Assembly (NCBI RefSeq): GCF_001687335.1
Contig: NZ_MAGO01000010.1
Coordinates: forward strand, 1 to 64,000
Origin: Dissulfuribacter thermophilus
GTDB taxonomy: Bacteria > Desulfobacterota > Dissulfuribacteria > Dissulfuribacterales > Dissulfuribacteraceae
Direction of reading: 5' to 3'
DNA length: 64,000 nt
The notes under the pieces are model-generated. The model did not search any database and had not been told where the DNA came from. It was given only the letters and a program-made list of their open reading frames with translations. A program made the translations under genes and the position numbers. Shown here piece after piece: positions 15,960-24,852 of the stretch; positions within the stretch are counted from its first letter, which is position 1; each line of letters opens with the position of its first letter.

Positions 15960-18236
15960 ATGATGTCTAACACGGCACTATCAGCTTTTATAAACAAGGT
16001 CTCAAGGACACTAGATCTCCTTTTTGATCCAATCTTTATAATAGATCCAGATCTAAAGATAGTTTGGGCAAACAAGGCCACAAAAAATTTAGTGGTTACA
16101 GAAGATGATGCCCTGTACGGCACCTTTTGTCATGAAGCAATTCATGGAAAAGAGACCCCAATAGATACATGTCTTGCCAAGACCTGTATTGAGAAAAAGG
16201 AGCATAGGGCCTTTACAATATATGAGCCGAAATTGGGAGGTTGGTTCAATATAAATATTTCTCCTATTTTTGACGACCACGATAATATTATTGGAGCTAT
16301 TCACATTGCCCACGATATTAATGCTCTAAAACGCTATCAAGAGGAACTCAAAGAGACACGAGAAATCCTTTCTACAATAATAGAATCTTCACCAGACCTT
16401 ATATGTTTTAAGGACAGAAACGGTAGACTCATAGAGGCCAACAAGGCATATCTAGATGCATTTGAGCTAAGTCACATCCATTATAAAGGCAAAAAAACTA
16501 CAGAATTGGCTCAATTGAGTCCATTACCCAAGATTATTTTCGACCGATGCGAACAATTGGACCAAGAGGCCCTGTCAATGGAAACCCCACTGCACACCGT
16601 AGAACGCTTTGATCCTCCAGGAAGAGCTGAAAGGGTATTAGACGTTTTAAAGATTCCGTTATTCAACCCTGATGGATCGCCAAAAGGCCTCATAGTGATT
16701 GGGAGGGATATCACAGAGCTTGAATCTGAACATCGGGCTATAAAAGAGCTTTCAAAAAGGCAGCAGGCAATCCTGGACCATGCACCAGTTGGAATTGTAT
16801 TCTTGAGTCCAGATAAAGATACTATCTTCGTCAACAAAAAGGTAATAGAGCTCTTCTTCATCAATGAAGGCAATTTAGAAGATCTCCACGGCCTTGAAGG
16901 ACAATTATATCCTGTCCCAGAAATCGGACAGACTGTAGTAAGAGAAAAAATTATTCAAAGGCCGGATGGAAGTAGGTTTTGGGCCAGAATAACGGGCGCC
17001 CTAGTGGATCCAAAAGAACCTCAAAAGGGAACCATATGGATAATCGAGGACATCGAGCGAGAAAAGGCCCTTCTGGAAGAACTCAAGAGAAATGAATATA
17101 CTTTTAGGTCAATCACCGAATTGGCATCAGATGCCATTGTGCTCATCGATAGTTTCGGGAAAATCACCTTTTGGAACACTGCGGCTCAAAAAATCTTTGG
17201 CTATTCCAAAGAGGAGGCCATCGGAAAAGATCTCCACCTCCTTCTTGGCCCAGTCAAAGTCCATAAAAATATTAAAGATGCCCCTATAAATTTCAAAATC
17301 AATTACGATACAAAATTAATAAAACGACTATCACAGTTTTCTGTCCAGACCAAGGAAGGCAAAAAAATCACAGTAGAACTCTCGCTATCTATAATAAACC
17401 TCGGAGGAAATCGTTATGCCCTGGGATTGATTAGAGACGTTACTGAAAGACTCAAAGCAGAAGAGGAAAAAAGGCGTCTCAATGAAAAGGCCCAAAAAAT
17501 GCAATTCCTAGATAGCCTCAGCATACTGGCACGAGGCATTGCCCATGATTTCAACAATCTACTCATGGGGATCTCGGGCTTTGCAGATTTAATACTCATG
17601 GATAGCTGCGTTCCCGAAAAGATCAAGGGATATGCAAAAAAGATCCATGAAGCAGTCAAGACGGCCTCTAGCCTTACTCAAACCATGCTGGCCTACACAG
17701 GCGAACAATGCTTCATCAGAAGGCCTGTAGATGTTCGAAAACTCATAATGGACATGGGGCCTACCATTAGGACGCAGATCCCAAAGACCGCAGACTTTAA
17801 AATAGATTTACCAGACAAATTACCAATGATAGAGGGAGATCCTATCCAGTTAACTCGAGCTGTTAACAACCTTGTGATAAATGCCGCAGAATCCTTGGAT
17901 AACGGTAAAGGCTCTGTAGAGCTTAAGGTCTATGTTACAAGATTGACTCAAAAAGATATCATGGCCCATGACTGTATTGCCTCAAGCGAAGCTGAACCAG
18001 GGTGGTATCTATGCATTTCCTGTACAGATACTGGTAAGGGAATGGATGAACAAACCATTAAAAGGATCTTCGAACCCTTCTATACAACTAAGTTCTTTGG
18101 ACGAGGACTTGGCCTCACTTTAGTCCTTGGAGTAGTAAAGGCACACAAAGGAGCTATCCAGATAAAATCCAGGCCAAAATACGGCTCTTGTTTCAGATTA
18201 TTTTTCCCATTTTCTTCAAAGATCTTTTACAGTTGA
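15960..18236 (+). CDS. Soluble multi-PAS sensor histidine kinase
   Basis: Cytoplasmic kinase of 758 aa with no TM segments, starting at ATG 15960. The frame is open to a GTG at 15924, but that lies inside the terminator stem. Several PAS-type modules follow one another: FDPIFIIDPDLKIVWANKA, then a Cys-containing CHEAIHGKETPIDTCLAKTC segment, then ESSPDLICFKDRNGRLIEAN, LDHAPVGIVFLSPDKDTIFV and ELASDAIVLIDSFGKITFWN. The H box is GIAHDFNNLLMGIS at about residue 526, and the HATPase has NLVINAAESL, DTGKGMDEQ, FEPFYTTK and GRGLGLTLV. There is no receiver or output domain, and the partner is not adjacent. TATAAT at 15944-15949 is only about 10 bp from the ATG, so the mRNA may be nearly leaderless. 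Confidence 0.87.
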   Translation: MMSNTALSAFINKVSRTLDLLFDPIFIIDPDLKIVWANKATKNLVVTEDDALYGTFCHEAIHGKETPIDTCLAKTCIEKKEHRAFTIYEPKLGGWFNINISPIFDDHDNIIGAIHIAHDINALKRYQEELKETREILSTIIESSPDLICFKDRNGRLIEANKAYLDAFELSHIHYKGKKTTELAQLSPLPKIIFDRCEQLDQEALSMETPLHTVERFDPPGRAERVLDVLKIPLFNPDGSPKGLIVIGRDITELESEHRAIKELSKRQQAILDHAPVGIVFLSPDKDTIFVNKKVIELFFINEGNLEDLHGLEGQLYPVPEIGQTVVREKIIQRPDGSRFWARITGALVDPKEPQKGTIWIIEDIEREKALLEELKRNEYTFRSITELASDAIVLIDSFGKITFWNTAAQKIFGYSKEEAIGKDLHLLLGPVKVHKNIKDAPINFKINYDTKLIKRLSQFSVQTKEGKKITVELSLSIINLGGNRYALGLIRDVTERLKAEEEKRRLNEKAQKMQFLDSLSILARGIAHDFNNLLMGISGFADLILMDSCVPEKIKGYAKKIHEAVKTASSLTQTMLAYTGEQCFIRRPVDVRKLIMDMGPTIRTQIPKTADFKIDLPDKLPMIEGDPIQLTRAVNNLVINAAESLDNGKGSVELKVYVTRLTQKDIMAHDCIASSEAEPGWYLCISCTDTGKGMDEQTIKRIFEPFYTTKFFGRGLGLTLVLGVVKAHKGAIQIKSRPKYGSCFRLFFPFSSKIFYS

Positions 18237-18473
18237 GTCAATCTTGTAACATAGACCTCAAGCTCTGATGAAAAAATCATAAATAAAGAAAACAAACAGT
18301 TAGTTGTTCTAGTAGCGAAATTTTACTGTTTTTTTAAACAGTTATTTTAAATCAAGCCCTTCCAAAATCGGTATACCTCTAAATTCCAATTGAAATATTC
18401 AATATCTACATCTCCATTCATAAAAAGAATCTATTTCTAGAGCACCTCTAGTTTTGGTATATTGATTCCGGCT
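18237..18473. other. Intergenic region without a gene
   Basis: AT-rich spacer between the PAS kinase and the GT2 gene. It contains ACTGTTTTTTTAAACAGT near 18327-18344, a short palindrome that could be an operator, and no credible ORF. A TTG at 18462 in frame with the next gene is possible but has no SD. Confidence 0.4.
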
Positions 18474-19985
18474 ATGAAAGTATTTCTCTATTTCCATTTC
18501 GGTGCCCTATTTCTGATGTCTTTATATGGATTATATCGCCTCAAGCTCATATACCTCTGGAAGGCAGAAAGGGATTCGGCCAAGAGACAGGTTATAAAAA
18601 CTCCTAGCCTAAAAAGATATGCCCCTGTAACGATTCAGCTTCCCATTTACAATGAGCGTTTTGTGGCCCAGAGGCTTATAAACTCGGTCTGCAGACTCAG
18701 CTGGCCCAAAACGCATTTAGAGATTCAGGTCCTTGACGACTCCGACGACGATACCAAGTTCATAGTAGATAGCGAGGTGAAGAAATGGCGAAAGATGGGG
18801 TTTAATATCAATGTGATAAGGCGGAAGACAAGGACCGGCTATAAAGCTGGAGCTCTGGCCCACGGGCTAGAGAGAGCGACTGGAGATTTTATTGCCATCT
18901 TTGATGCCGATTTTGTTCCGCCTAGAGACTTTCTGAAGAGGACCATGCCTCATTTCCAAGACAATAGGGTGGGACTAGTCCAGGCCCGATGGGGATTTTT
19001 AAATGAAGATACCTCTTGGTTTACAAAAATCCAGGCAGTTTTCCTATCTGCCCATTTCGGAATTGAGCAGTTTATCCGTTTCAGAAGGGGATGGTTCATC
19101 AACTTTAACGGCACAGCCGGCATATGGAGAAAAGAGGTCATTGTTTCAGCAGGAGGTTGGCAGGCCGATACCGTAACCGAAGACCTAGATCTCAGCTTTA
19201 GGGCACAACTAAAGGGCTGGAAGGCCGTCTATCTAGATGATCTTGAAGTCCCTTCTGAGCTACCAGTTACATTGACTGCTTTGAGGAGTCAACAGAAACG
19301 CTGGGCAAAGGGATCTATCCAAACAGCCAGGAAAATCCTACCTTTTCTTTGGGCATCAAAGGCCACCCTGTCCCAGAAGATAGAAGGGACCATCCATCTC
19401 ACCTCCAACCTAGGCTGGCTCATGGGGGCCATTATATTCCTCAGTCTCTATCCAACCCTTATTCATAGGGTGGACATCGGCCCCTCCCAAATTCTAAGGA
19501 TCGATCTTCCCTTTTTTATTTTGGCAACTGGCGCCACCCTTTACTACTTCTGTTTTCACGAAAGATACGGCCGAGGCAAAAGATATAGGGATATGGCCAA
19601 ACTGTTTATCTTTTTGCCTGCCTTTGGGCTTGGTCTCGCTCCGACTGTAGCCATTGGGGTTCTAGAAGGACTTATGAGATACGGTGGGGAATTTGTCAGA
19701 ACGCCAAAGTATGGAATCACGGCCTCAAAAATGAGTTGGAAAAGACTCTTGAACTATCACCAGGGCAGTTGGTTCAATCTTGCAGTTGATTTTGGATTTT
19801 TTATCTACAGCTTTTTCCCCATAGTCTTTGCCATAAAAAAAGGTACTTACCTAGCTCTGCCATTCTTAGGGGTCTTTTGCCTAGGCACTATCTTAATGCT
19901 TTACAGGGACCTTTTCGACCTTCTTAGCCGCCCCTCGCCTCCATCCACGAAGTCTATCACTGAGCTCAGTTCAAAGACTCAATAA
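18474..19985 (+). CDS. GT2 processive glycosyltransferase, cellulose-synthase-like
   Basis: Membrane glycosyltransferase family 2, 503 aa. TM1 is at the N-terminus (YFHFGALFLMSLYGLYRL). The GT-A domain has APVTIQLPIYNE, VLDDSDD (first Asp region), IFDADFVPP (DxD), VTEDLDLSFRAQLKG (TED) and QQKRW (Q-x-x-R-W), the set needed for processive beta-glycan synthesis. At least five TM helices follow. No PilZ domain or BcsB-like partner is nearby, so the product is unknown; an exported beta-glucan, mannan or lipid-linked sugar are options. ATG 18474 is preferred to the TTG at 18462. Monocistronic as far as can be seen. Confidence 0.88.
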   Translation: MKVFLYFHFGALFLMSLYGLYRLKLIYLWKAERDSAKRQVIKTPSLKRYAPVTIQLPIYNERFVAQRLINSVCRLSWPKTHLEIQVLDDSDDDTKFIVDSEVKKWRKMGFNINVIRRKTRTGYKAGALAHGLERATGDFIAIFDADFVPPRDFLKRTMPHFQDNRVGLVQARWGFLNEDTSWFTKIQAVFLSAHFGIEQFIRFRRGWFINFNGTAGIWRKEVIVSAGGWQADTVTEDLDLSFRAQLKGWKAVYLDDLEVPSELPVTLTALRSQQKRWAKGSIQTARKILPFLWASKATLSQKIEGTIHLTSNLGWLMGAIIFLSLYPTLIHRVDIGPSQILRIDLPFFILATGATLYYFCFHERYGRGKRYRDMAKLFIFLPAFGLGLAPTVAIGVLEGLMRYGGEFVRTPKYGITASKMSWKRLLNYHQGSWFNLAVDFGFFIYSFFPIVFAIKKGTYLALPFLGVFCLGTILMLYRDLFDLLSRPSPPSTKSITELSSKTQ

Positions 19986-20193
19986 AATTACGCCATAATT
20001 CGAGGGATAGTATGATAAGTTCGTTTTTTTTTAATCAGCAAGAAAAAAGGGGAGTTGTTTTTTCAAAGGCATTGATTCTGACTTTTGACTTAAAGGCGAA
20101 AGAGAAATGTTTTTATGGGAAATCGTTTGTAGAGAATTGAAAGTCTAATTTAAAAAACGTTTTTTATGATTGTAGGAATTTATTGGATATTTA

Positions 20194-20270
20194 TGGCGGG
20201 GCCGACGAGACTCGAACTCGCGACCTCTGGCGTGACAGGCCAGCGTTCTAACCAACTGAACTACGACCCC
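20194..20270 (-). tRNA. tRNA-Asp (GTC)
   Basis: On the minus strand the 77-nt cloverleaf begins GGGGTCGTAGTTCAGTTGG, carries anticodon stem CTGGC/GCCAG with loop CTGTCAC (anticodon GTC), a T arm with TTCGAGT, pairs the acceptor GGGGTCG with CGGCCCC, has discriminator G and an encoded CCA. Confidence 0.95.
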
Positions 20271-20295
20271 GCCGAGTTATCATTTTTTCCTATCT

Positions 20296-20370
20296 TGGTA
20301 GGCGGAACAGGATTTGAACCTGTGACCCCCGGCTTGTAAGGCCGGTGCTCTCCCACTGAGCTATCCGCCC
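20296..20370 (-). tRNA. tRNA-Val (TAC)
   Basis: On the minus strand the 75-nt cloverleaf begins GGGCGGATAGCTCAGTGGGA, carries anticodon loop CTTACAA between CCGGC and GCCGG (anticodon TAC), a T arm with TTCAAAT, acceptor pairing GGGCGGA with TCCGCCT, discriminator A and an encoded CCA. It is 25 bp upstream of tRNA-Asp and probably co-transcribed with it. Confidence 0.95.
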
Positions 20371-20573
20371 GAAGTGCGTTGGTTACATACCATAGCACCC
20401 AGGCATTTGTCAAGTTCTATTGTCACTAAAATTTTTCATCGCCTACGTAGCAAAAAAATTTCCTAGTATTAATATTAACATACTGACTCTTGTTTGCTAG
20501 AGGGGAAAAATAATTATTTTCATGGGGCGAATAAAACAGAAAAAATTCCCCACATCTATTGAAAATCGTTGAA

Positions 20574-20957
20574 TTAAATTCCTCTAGGATTTAGATATAA
20601 TCTTAAATAACCATCTGGCCTTACTTCTGCTAGTAGTTTTCTCGCCTTCAAGGCAATATCCATCATATGTTTCGCACCCTTGGATTCACCATCCCAAAAA
20701 CATATCACATAGTCTGCTGATTTTAAAAGCACTTCATTCCTCATCATGGTGGCCTTGAAACCATGAGGTTCCCATTCAGAGGGGATGATCTTCACTTCAA
20801 TGCCATTTTCATGGCCAAACCGCTCTCCGAGTCTATCTGCACCAGGGGCGTTACCTGAAAGGATTGTATCTCCTTCCTTTAATAGACACTTTAAGACATT
20901 CTTTATAATATCATAAGACTCGATGGATCTTGAGCCCCCAACAGCTATCTTTGCCAT
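20574..20957 (-). CDS. DUF2493/SLOG-family protein
   Basis: Small cytosolic protein of 127 aa related to the SLOG superfamily (DUF2493/YspA-like), Rossmann-like proteins thought to sense or process nucleotide derivatives. Seen in the sequence: KIAVGGSRSIESYDII (first strand and loop), TILSGNAPGADRLGERFG (the GG-x-GAD-type nucleotide loop) and YVICFWDGESKGAKHMMDIA (third loop). ATG start at 20957 with GGGAGGG upstream. It stands alone between the tRNAs and feoA. Some relatives belong to phage-defence or stress modules, but no such neighbours exist here. Role unknown. Confidence 0.7.
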   Translation of the reverse strand: MAKIAVGGSRSIESYDIIKNVLKCLLKEGDTILSGNAPGADRLGERFGHENGIEVKIIPSEWEPHGFKATMMRNEVLLKSADYVICFWDGESKGAKHMMDIALKARKLLAEVRPDGYLRLYLNPRGI

Positions 20958-21123
20958 TAATAGCCCTCCCTATTTTTTAATCATCTTGAAAAAATATTGT
21001 GATCCTTATAAATTCTATTACCTAAGTACTGCAATTGCCGGGTATCAAAGATAAATCCCATGATCACTCACCTACGGCTTGCAGTCTCAGGTACAATTCA
21101 AAATTGCAAAAGGGGTAAACATT

Positions 21124-21372
21124 ATGGATGAAGCGCAAAAAAATCATTGCACTCTCGATGACCTTTCCACAAAAGAAAAGGCGAAAGTCATACGCATAGA
21201 TGCAAAAGGTCCCTTTAAAAAACGCCTGTTGGAAATGGGTTTCGTACAAGGCACCATAGTAGAAGTAATCAAATATGCCCCCCTCAAGGACCCAGTAGAA
21301 TACCTAGTAAAAGGTTACCATGTAAGCCTGAGGCATGAGGAGGCACAAAAAATAATCGTCGAAAGGATTTAA
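21124..21372 (+). CDS. feoA: FeoA-domain protein
   Basis: Cytosolic SH3-like FeoA protein, 82 aa from ATG 21124, which has AAAAGGGG about 8 bp upstream; a TTG at 21079 extends the frame but lacks an RBS. The conserved block KGPFKKRLLEMGFVQGTIVEVI, then APLKDPVEYLVKGYHVSLRHEEAQKI, is standard for FeoA, which modulates the FeoB ferrous-iron channel. No feoB is next to it, so it is either an orphan FeoA-like regulator or works with a distant FeoB. Convergent with the hypothetical gene at 21384, with 11 bp between stops. Confidence 0.82.
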   Translation: MDEAQKNHCTLDDLSTKEKAKVIRIDAKGPFKKRLLEMGFVQGTIVEVIKYAPLKDPVEYLVKGYHVSLRHEEAQKIIVERI

Positions 21373-21383
21373 ATCCAAGGAGA

Positions 21384-21701
21384 TCACTCATCAATCTCCC
21401 CAGTCGTACTGTTATCCTTAATAATGTCCTTTACGTTTTCAAGAGTATAGAGCACGTCATGTACGGTTACACTAGGATGCTCCTCACAGAAGGCATCTAT
21501 GGTTGTGAGAATCCTTTCTGTAAGATCTTCGAATTCATCTATGGTAAGGGTAGATGCAGGTTCGGAGGCAAGGAGGCTATCTAAATCAATGCCGTGAAAC
21601 CGTAAAAGCTCATCCTTTATCTTCTCAAGTCTTCTAACTCTTCCTCTTCCTGACCTTTTGTGTCTTTTTAAGGGTACTACCTTGCCCATAGACCTCTCCA
21701 T
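21384..21701 (-). CDS. Hypothetical protein
   Basis: Unrecognised 105-aa soluble protein. The N-terminus is very basic (KRHKRSGRGRVRRLEKIKDE), which could bind nucleic acid, and the C-terminal two thirds are acidic and helical (TIDEFEDLTERILTTIDAFCEEHPS). It is convergent to feoA and divergent from the creatininase-family gene. Coding potential rests on the full-length frame and normal composition only. Confidence 0.55.
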   Translation of the reverse strand: MERSMGKVVPLKRHKRSGRGRVRRLEKIKDELLRFHGIDLDSLLASEPASTLTIDEFEDLTERILTTIDAFCEEHPSVTVHDVLYTLENVKDIIKDNSTTGEIDE

Positions 21702-21777
21702 GAATTTATTTTTTCATTATAATAACTCCAATATTCCAATTTGACAAACAAAACTCTTATCTTTACAGTTCTAGTCT

Positions 21778-22494
21778 ATGGACATCACAAGAATCACCAT
21801 GAATGAGTTTGAAGAAGGGCTTGAAAAGACCCAGACTGTCATTATTCCTTTTGGCTCTGTTGAAGAGCATGGGGCGCATCTACCATTAGGCACGGACACA
21901 ATGCATGCCCACGAAATTGCCCTTAGAACTTCCCAATTACGTCCGGTTTTTGTTGCCCCGCCCATATGGTACGGCCTTTGCCGTAGCACCAGCGAACATC
22001 CAGGCACCATTTCCATTAAAGGGCTTACACTAAGACGCCTTGCCTTAGATATTATAAAGGCATTTTATCATAAGGGCCTTATAAATCAGGTACTATTATC
22101 AGGACATGCAGGTGGGACTCATATGTGTTACCTGGTGGATGCTGCCGAAGAGGCTGTGAACTCACTAGATGGACTTAAATGCATGGTTTTGTCTATTATA
22201 GATCTTGTTAAGGATTCATGTGGTGATATCGTGGAAACGCCAAATGATTCTCATGCTGGAGAAGTGGAAACCTCTATCATTCAAGCCATGTCACCTGAGC
22301 TTGTCAGAGGAACGGCTCCAAAGGAATTCCCAAGTTTTCCCAAGTACTTGATAACAAGAGAAAAACGCATATATTGGCAAGGTGGAGTATGGGGAGACCC
22401 AAGTAAAGCAACTCCTGAAAAGGGCAAAAACATACTTGATAGGGAATCCAGACACCTTTCTTCGTTAATCGACCTATTGGAGGGTGATCCCTAA
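21778..22494 (+). CDS. Creatininase-family amidohydrolase
   Basis: 238-aa protein of the creatininase/MftE family, metal-dependent amidohydrolases. Metal-binding and active-site motifs are VIIPFGSVEEHGAHLPLGTD near residues 20-39 (Glu and His ligands plus Asp), SGHAGGTH at about 106-113 and a late Glu in SHAGEVETS. Some family members cleave creatinine, others process cofactors such as mycofactocin or riboflavin intermediates. No mycofactocin genes are nearby, so the substrate is unknown. ATG 21778, with no strong SD. Monocistronic. Confidence 0.82.
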   Translation: MDITRITMNEFEEGLEKTQTVIIPFGSVEEHGAHLPLGTDTMHAHEIALRTSQLRPVFVAPPIWYGLCRSTSEHPGTISIKGLTLRRLALDIIKAFYHKGLINQVLLSGHAGGTHMCYLVDAAEEAVNSLDGLKCMVLSIIDLVKDSCGDIVETPNDSHAGEVETSIIQAMSPELVRGTAPKEFPSFPKYLITREKRIYWQGGVWGDPSKATPEKGKNILDRESRHLSSLIDLLEGDP

Positions 22495-22723
22495 ATTCCT
22501 TTATAATTGGCGAAAAGGGGTTTTTGTCTTTTATTTAGAGATGTTAGTGTATTCACACAAGAGAAAAAAATCACTTTTTTGATAGGTTCAAGCATGGTAG
22601 ATTTTTTGCACCAACTATGCGAATTTTAGGTCTTAGCAAATCTAAGACCTTGGCAACAGCCATGTAAGACTTAAAATGCTTTTCTGTAGGCATTAATTTA
22701 AAATTCTTAGACGAGGTGTTCCT

Positions 22724-23227
22724 ATGAAAAAAATTGTCAGTTACGTATGCATGTTTGTAATGACCTTTCTGTTTTTGTCATCCTGTAATAGCAATGCGAA
22801 TTCCTATAAGGCCCCTAACTTCACTCTACTAAATCTGGAGGGCGATGTAGTAAAACTCTCCAACTTCAAGGGTAAAGTTGTACTATTGAATTTCTTCGCC
22901 ACATATTGTCCGCCCTGTAGGTATGAAATTCCAGACTTTGTAAAGCTTCAACAGGAACTTGGCCCAAAGGGATTCCAGGTGATCGGCGTATCCGTTGATG
23001 AAAATGGCGAAAAGATCCTTCCATACTTTGTTGAAAAACTTCAGATAAACTACCCAGTGCTTTTAGCCACTACAAAGGTCTTGAGAGACTATGGAAATAT
23101 TTACGCCCTGCCCCAAAGCTTTTTGATTGGAAAGGATCAAACAATTATCAAACACTACATAGGCATGGTGACAGAACATGAATTGAGGCCTTTAATAGAA
23201 AAAGCGCTCGACAAAAACGGCAATTAA
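22724..23227 (+). CDS. TlpA-like thioredoxin-fold lipoprotein
   Basis: Exported thiol-disulfide protein, 167 aa. The signal peptide ends in a lipobox (FLFLSSC), so it is probably anchored in the membrane facing the periplasm. The thioredoxin domain begins YKAPNFTLLNLEGDVVKLSNF and has the active site FATYCPPCRYEIP, a CPPC redox pair, then VIGVSVDENGEKILPY and the cis-Pro region YALPQSFLIG. This fits TlpA/ResA proteins that keep apocytochrome c cysteines reduced or resolve periplasmic thiols, sensible in a genome with many CXXCH proteins. It is followed by a family A repeat hairpin and then convergent selD. Confidence 0.88.
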   Translation: MKKIVSYVCMFVMTFLFLSSCNSNANSYKAPNFTLLNLEGDVVKLSNFKGKVVLLNFFATYCPPCRYEIPDFVKLQQELGPKGFQVIGVSVDENGEKILPYFVEKLQINYPVLLATTKVLRDYGNIYALPQSFLIGKDQTIIKHYIGMVTEHELRPLIEKALDKNGN

Positions 23228-23239
23228 TTGCACCGTGAT

Positions 23240-23325
23240 CAATCCCAAAATAGGCGCTTCAAATGCCTGAGAAAAGGATCGTTATATCTCAGGCATTTGA
23301 AGCGCATAATCTGGAGTTATAGAAT
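23240..23325. repeat. Family A short derivative A3 (perfect 18-bp hairpin)
   Basis: GCGCTTCAAATGCCTGAG and CTCAGGCATTTGAAGCGC form a perfect 18-bp stem around AAAAGGATCGTTATAT; the outer parts AATCCCAAAATAG and CATAATCTGGAGT are weaker repeats of the family A ends. It lies between the convergent tlpA-like gene and selD and overlaps the selD stop, so it could act as a two-way transcript end. Confidence 0.65.
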
Positions 23326-24357
23326 TCTGACCTTAGGGGCGCCGCTCTTAACGCGGCCGATCATGGCGCTACCTTCAACCCCTTTGTTTGAAAGGCAGTC
23401 CAATAGATCCTGGGCCTTTTCCTCTGGAATTGATATTAAAAGACCACCTGAAGTCTGGGCATCAAAGAGAATATCTAACCTTGCTCTAGGTAAATTGGCT
23501 GTGATCTCAACACTTTCTTCACAAAAATTACGATTGGCATAATCTCCTTCTGGAATCATGCCCATCTCTATAAATTCTAGTGCTTCTTCAATAACAGGGA
23601 CATTTGAAGACTCTATTTCAATTACGACATCACTTGCCTGGGCCATTTCAAGGGCATGTCCTACCAGACCAAACCCAGTTATATCTGTAGCTCCATTTGC
23701 GCCAATCTCCATCATTGCCTCACTAGCCCATTTATTCAACTGGGTCATGATCTCAACCATCTTTTGCTTTATCTCGTCTGTCAGTAGCCCTCCCTTATAG
23801 GCCGTAGCTAGAACACCTGTACCGATTGGTTTAGTAAGTACCAAGACATCTCCCGGCCTTGCACCTCTATTGGTTACAAACCTCTTGGGATCCACTATAC
23901 CCGTTACAGATAGACCATATTTAGGCTCAGGGTCTTCAACACTATGGCCACCAACAACCAGGGCACCCGCCTCAGTGACTTTGTCAATGCCGCCTCGTAG
24001 AATATCCTTTAGCATTGACATTGGCAATTCCTTCACTGGAAAACACACTATATTCAACGCAGTAATCGGCCTTCCGCCTATTGCGTAGATGTCACTCAGG
24101 GAATTTGCTGCTGCAATCTGGCCAAATTCGTATGGATCGTCGACTATAGGAGTAAAAAAATCTACAGACTGAACAATGGCCAAATCCTCATTTAATCTAT
24201 ACACAGAGGCATCAGATGAGGATTCCAGCCCCATTAAAAGGTCTGGATGTGTCTTTAATGGTAGATCCCTCAATATTGCATCCAGGTCCCCCGGACCGAT
24301 TTTAGCTGCTCACCCAGATGCCTTTACCCTTTGAGTTAACAATTCCTTTTCTTTCAT
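23317..24357 (-). CDS. selD: Selenide, water dikinase; selenoprotein with in-frame UGA
   Basis: Makes selenophosphate from selenide and ATP, the Se donor for Sec-tRNA. 346 aa when the UGA at 24310-24312 is read as selenocysteine 16, in the active-site motif ASG[12 protein letters not shown]. A gene caller treating UGA as stop would start at 24273 and lose the catalytic N-terminus. The start ATG at 24357 overlaps the stop of the preceding HAD gene as ATGA. Other motifs are [38 protein letters not shown] and [18 protein letters not shown]. About 13 nt after the UGA, GGTCC-GGG-GGACC forms a hairpin at the place expected of a bacterial SECIS. Implies selA/selB/selC elsewhere. Confidence 0.93.
24286..24312 (-). 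promoter_or_regulatory. Sec codon and proposed bacterial SECIS in selD
   Basis: On the minus strand the UGA codon is followed by GCAGCTAAAATC and then the hairpin GGTCCGGGGGACC (5-bp stem, G-rich loop). Position and size fit SelB-binding SECIS elements, which lie inside the coding sequence just after the UGA. Confidence 0.65.
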
Positions 24358-24851
24358 TTTCTTAGCGTAGCAATCAATCTACTGGGCTTTAAAAAGATGT
24401 CCAACGCATCACAAATATGGGGAAAAACTGCGTTACTTGCAAGAAGGGCCTCTATAGAAGCCCCTTCCCTCCCCATGATACAAAGCCCCAAGGCCGCTTC
24501 CTTCAACATCAATGCATCATTGCACCCATTGCCTATGGCTGCAGTATGCTCCCTCCCAATAGACTCTATATATTCGAGTTTCTGTAAATCCCCACGCCCA
24601 GATTTCAATGAATGAAAGACAATATCAGGAATAGAGGCCAGCTGTTCCCTTACAGAGTCCACCGTTTGATTTGTATCAGCTGTAATTATATGGATATTCA
24701 ATACCTCAGATATTGCCTTAAGGCGCTCGAGTACCCCTTCGATCAGCTCTCCGTCAACGGTAATGGTGCCATTTAAATCCATGACAAGGTGGGCCAAATC
24801 ATAAAATGCCCCGCAAGGCAGGTCTACTTCTATCTGGCGGATTGCAGTCAT
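24354..24851 (-). CDS. HAD-superfamily phosphatase-like protein
   Basis: 165-aa soluble HAD-fold protein resembling the P domain of P-type ATPases. Motif I is DLNGTIT, with Asn where the second Asp of DxDGT normally lies; motif II is HIITADTN, motif III around KSGRGDLQKL, and motif IV AAIGNGCNDALMLKEA. The first nucleophile Asp is kept, so phosphatase activity is plausible but altered. The stop overlaps the selD start (ATGA), meaning translation is coupled, and the DUF1232 gene ends just before it. The link to selenium use is by position only. Confidence 0.78.
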   Translation of the reverse strand: MTAIRQIEVDLPCGAFYDLAHLVMDLNGTITVDGELIEGVLERLKAISEVLNIHIITADTNQTVDSVREQLASIPDIVFHSLKSGRGDLQKLEYIESIGREHTAAIGNGCNDALMLKEAALGLCIMGREGASIEALLASNAVFPHICDALDIFLKPSRLIATLRK

Positions 24852-24852
24852 A

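Noticed and set aside
20194-20370. tRNA pair as an integration site for a mobile island
   Set aside because: No integrase gene and no repeated tRNA 3' end are visible in the flanks.
22650-22670. TTGGCA..ATGT as a second sigma54 promoter before the tlpA-like gene
   Set aside because: The -12 GC dinucleotide is missing (GT in its place) and no activator site is near.
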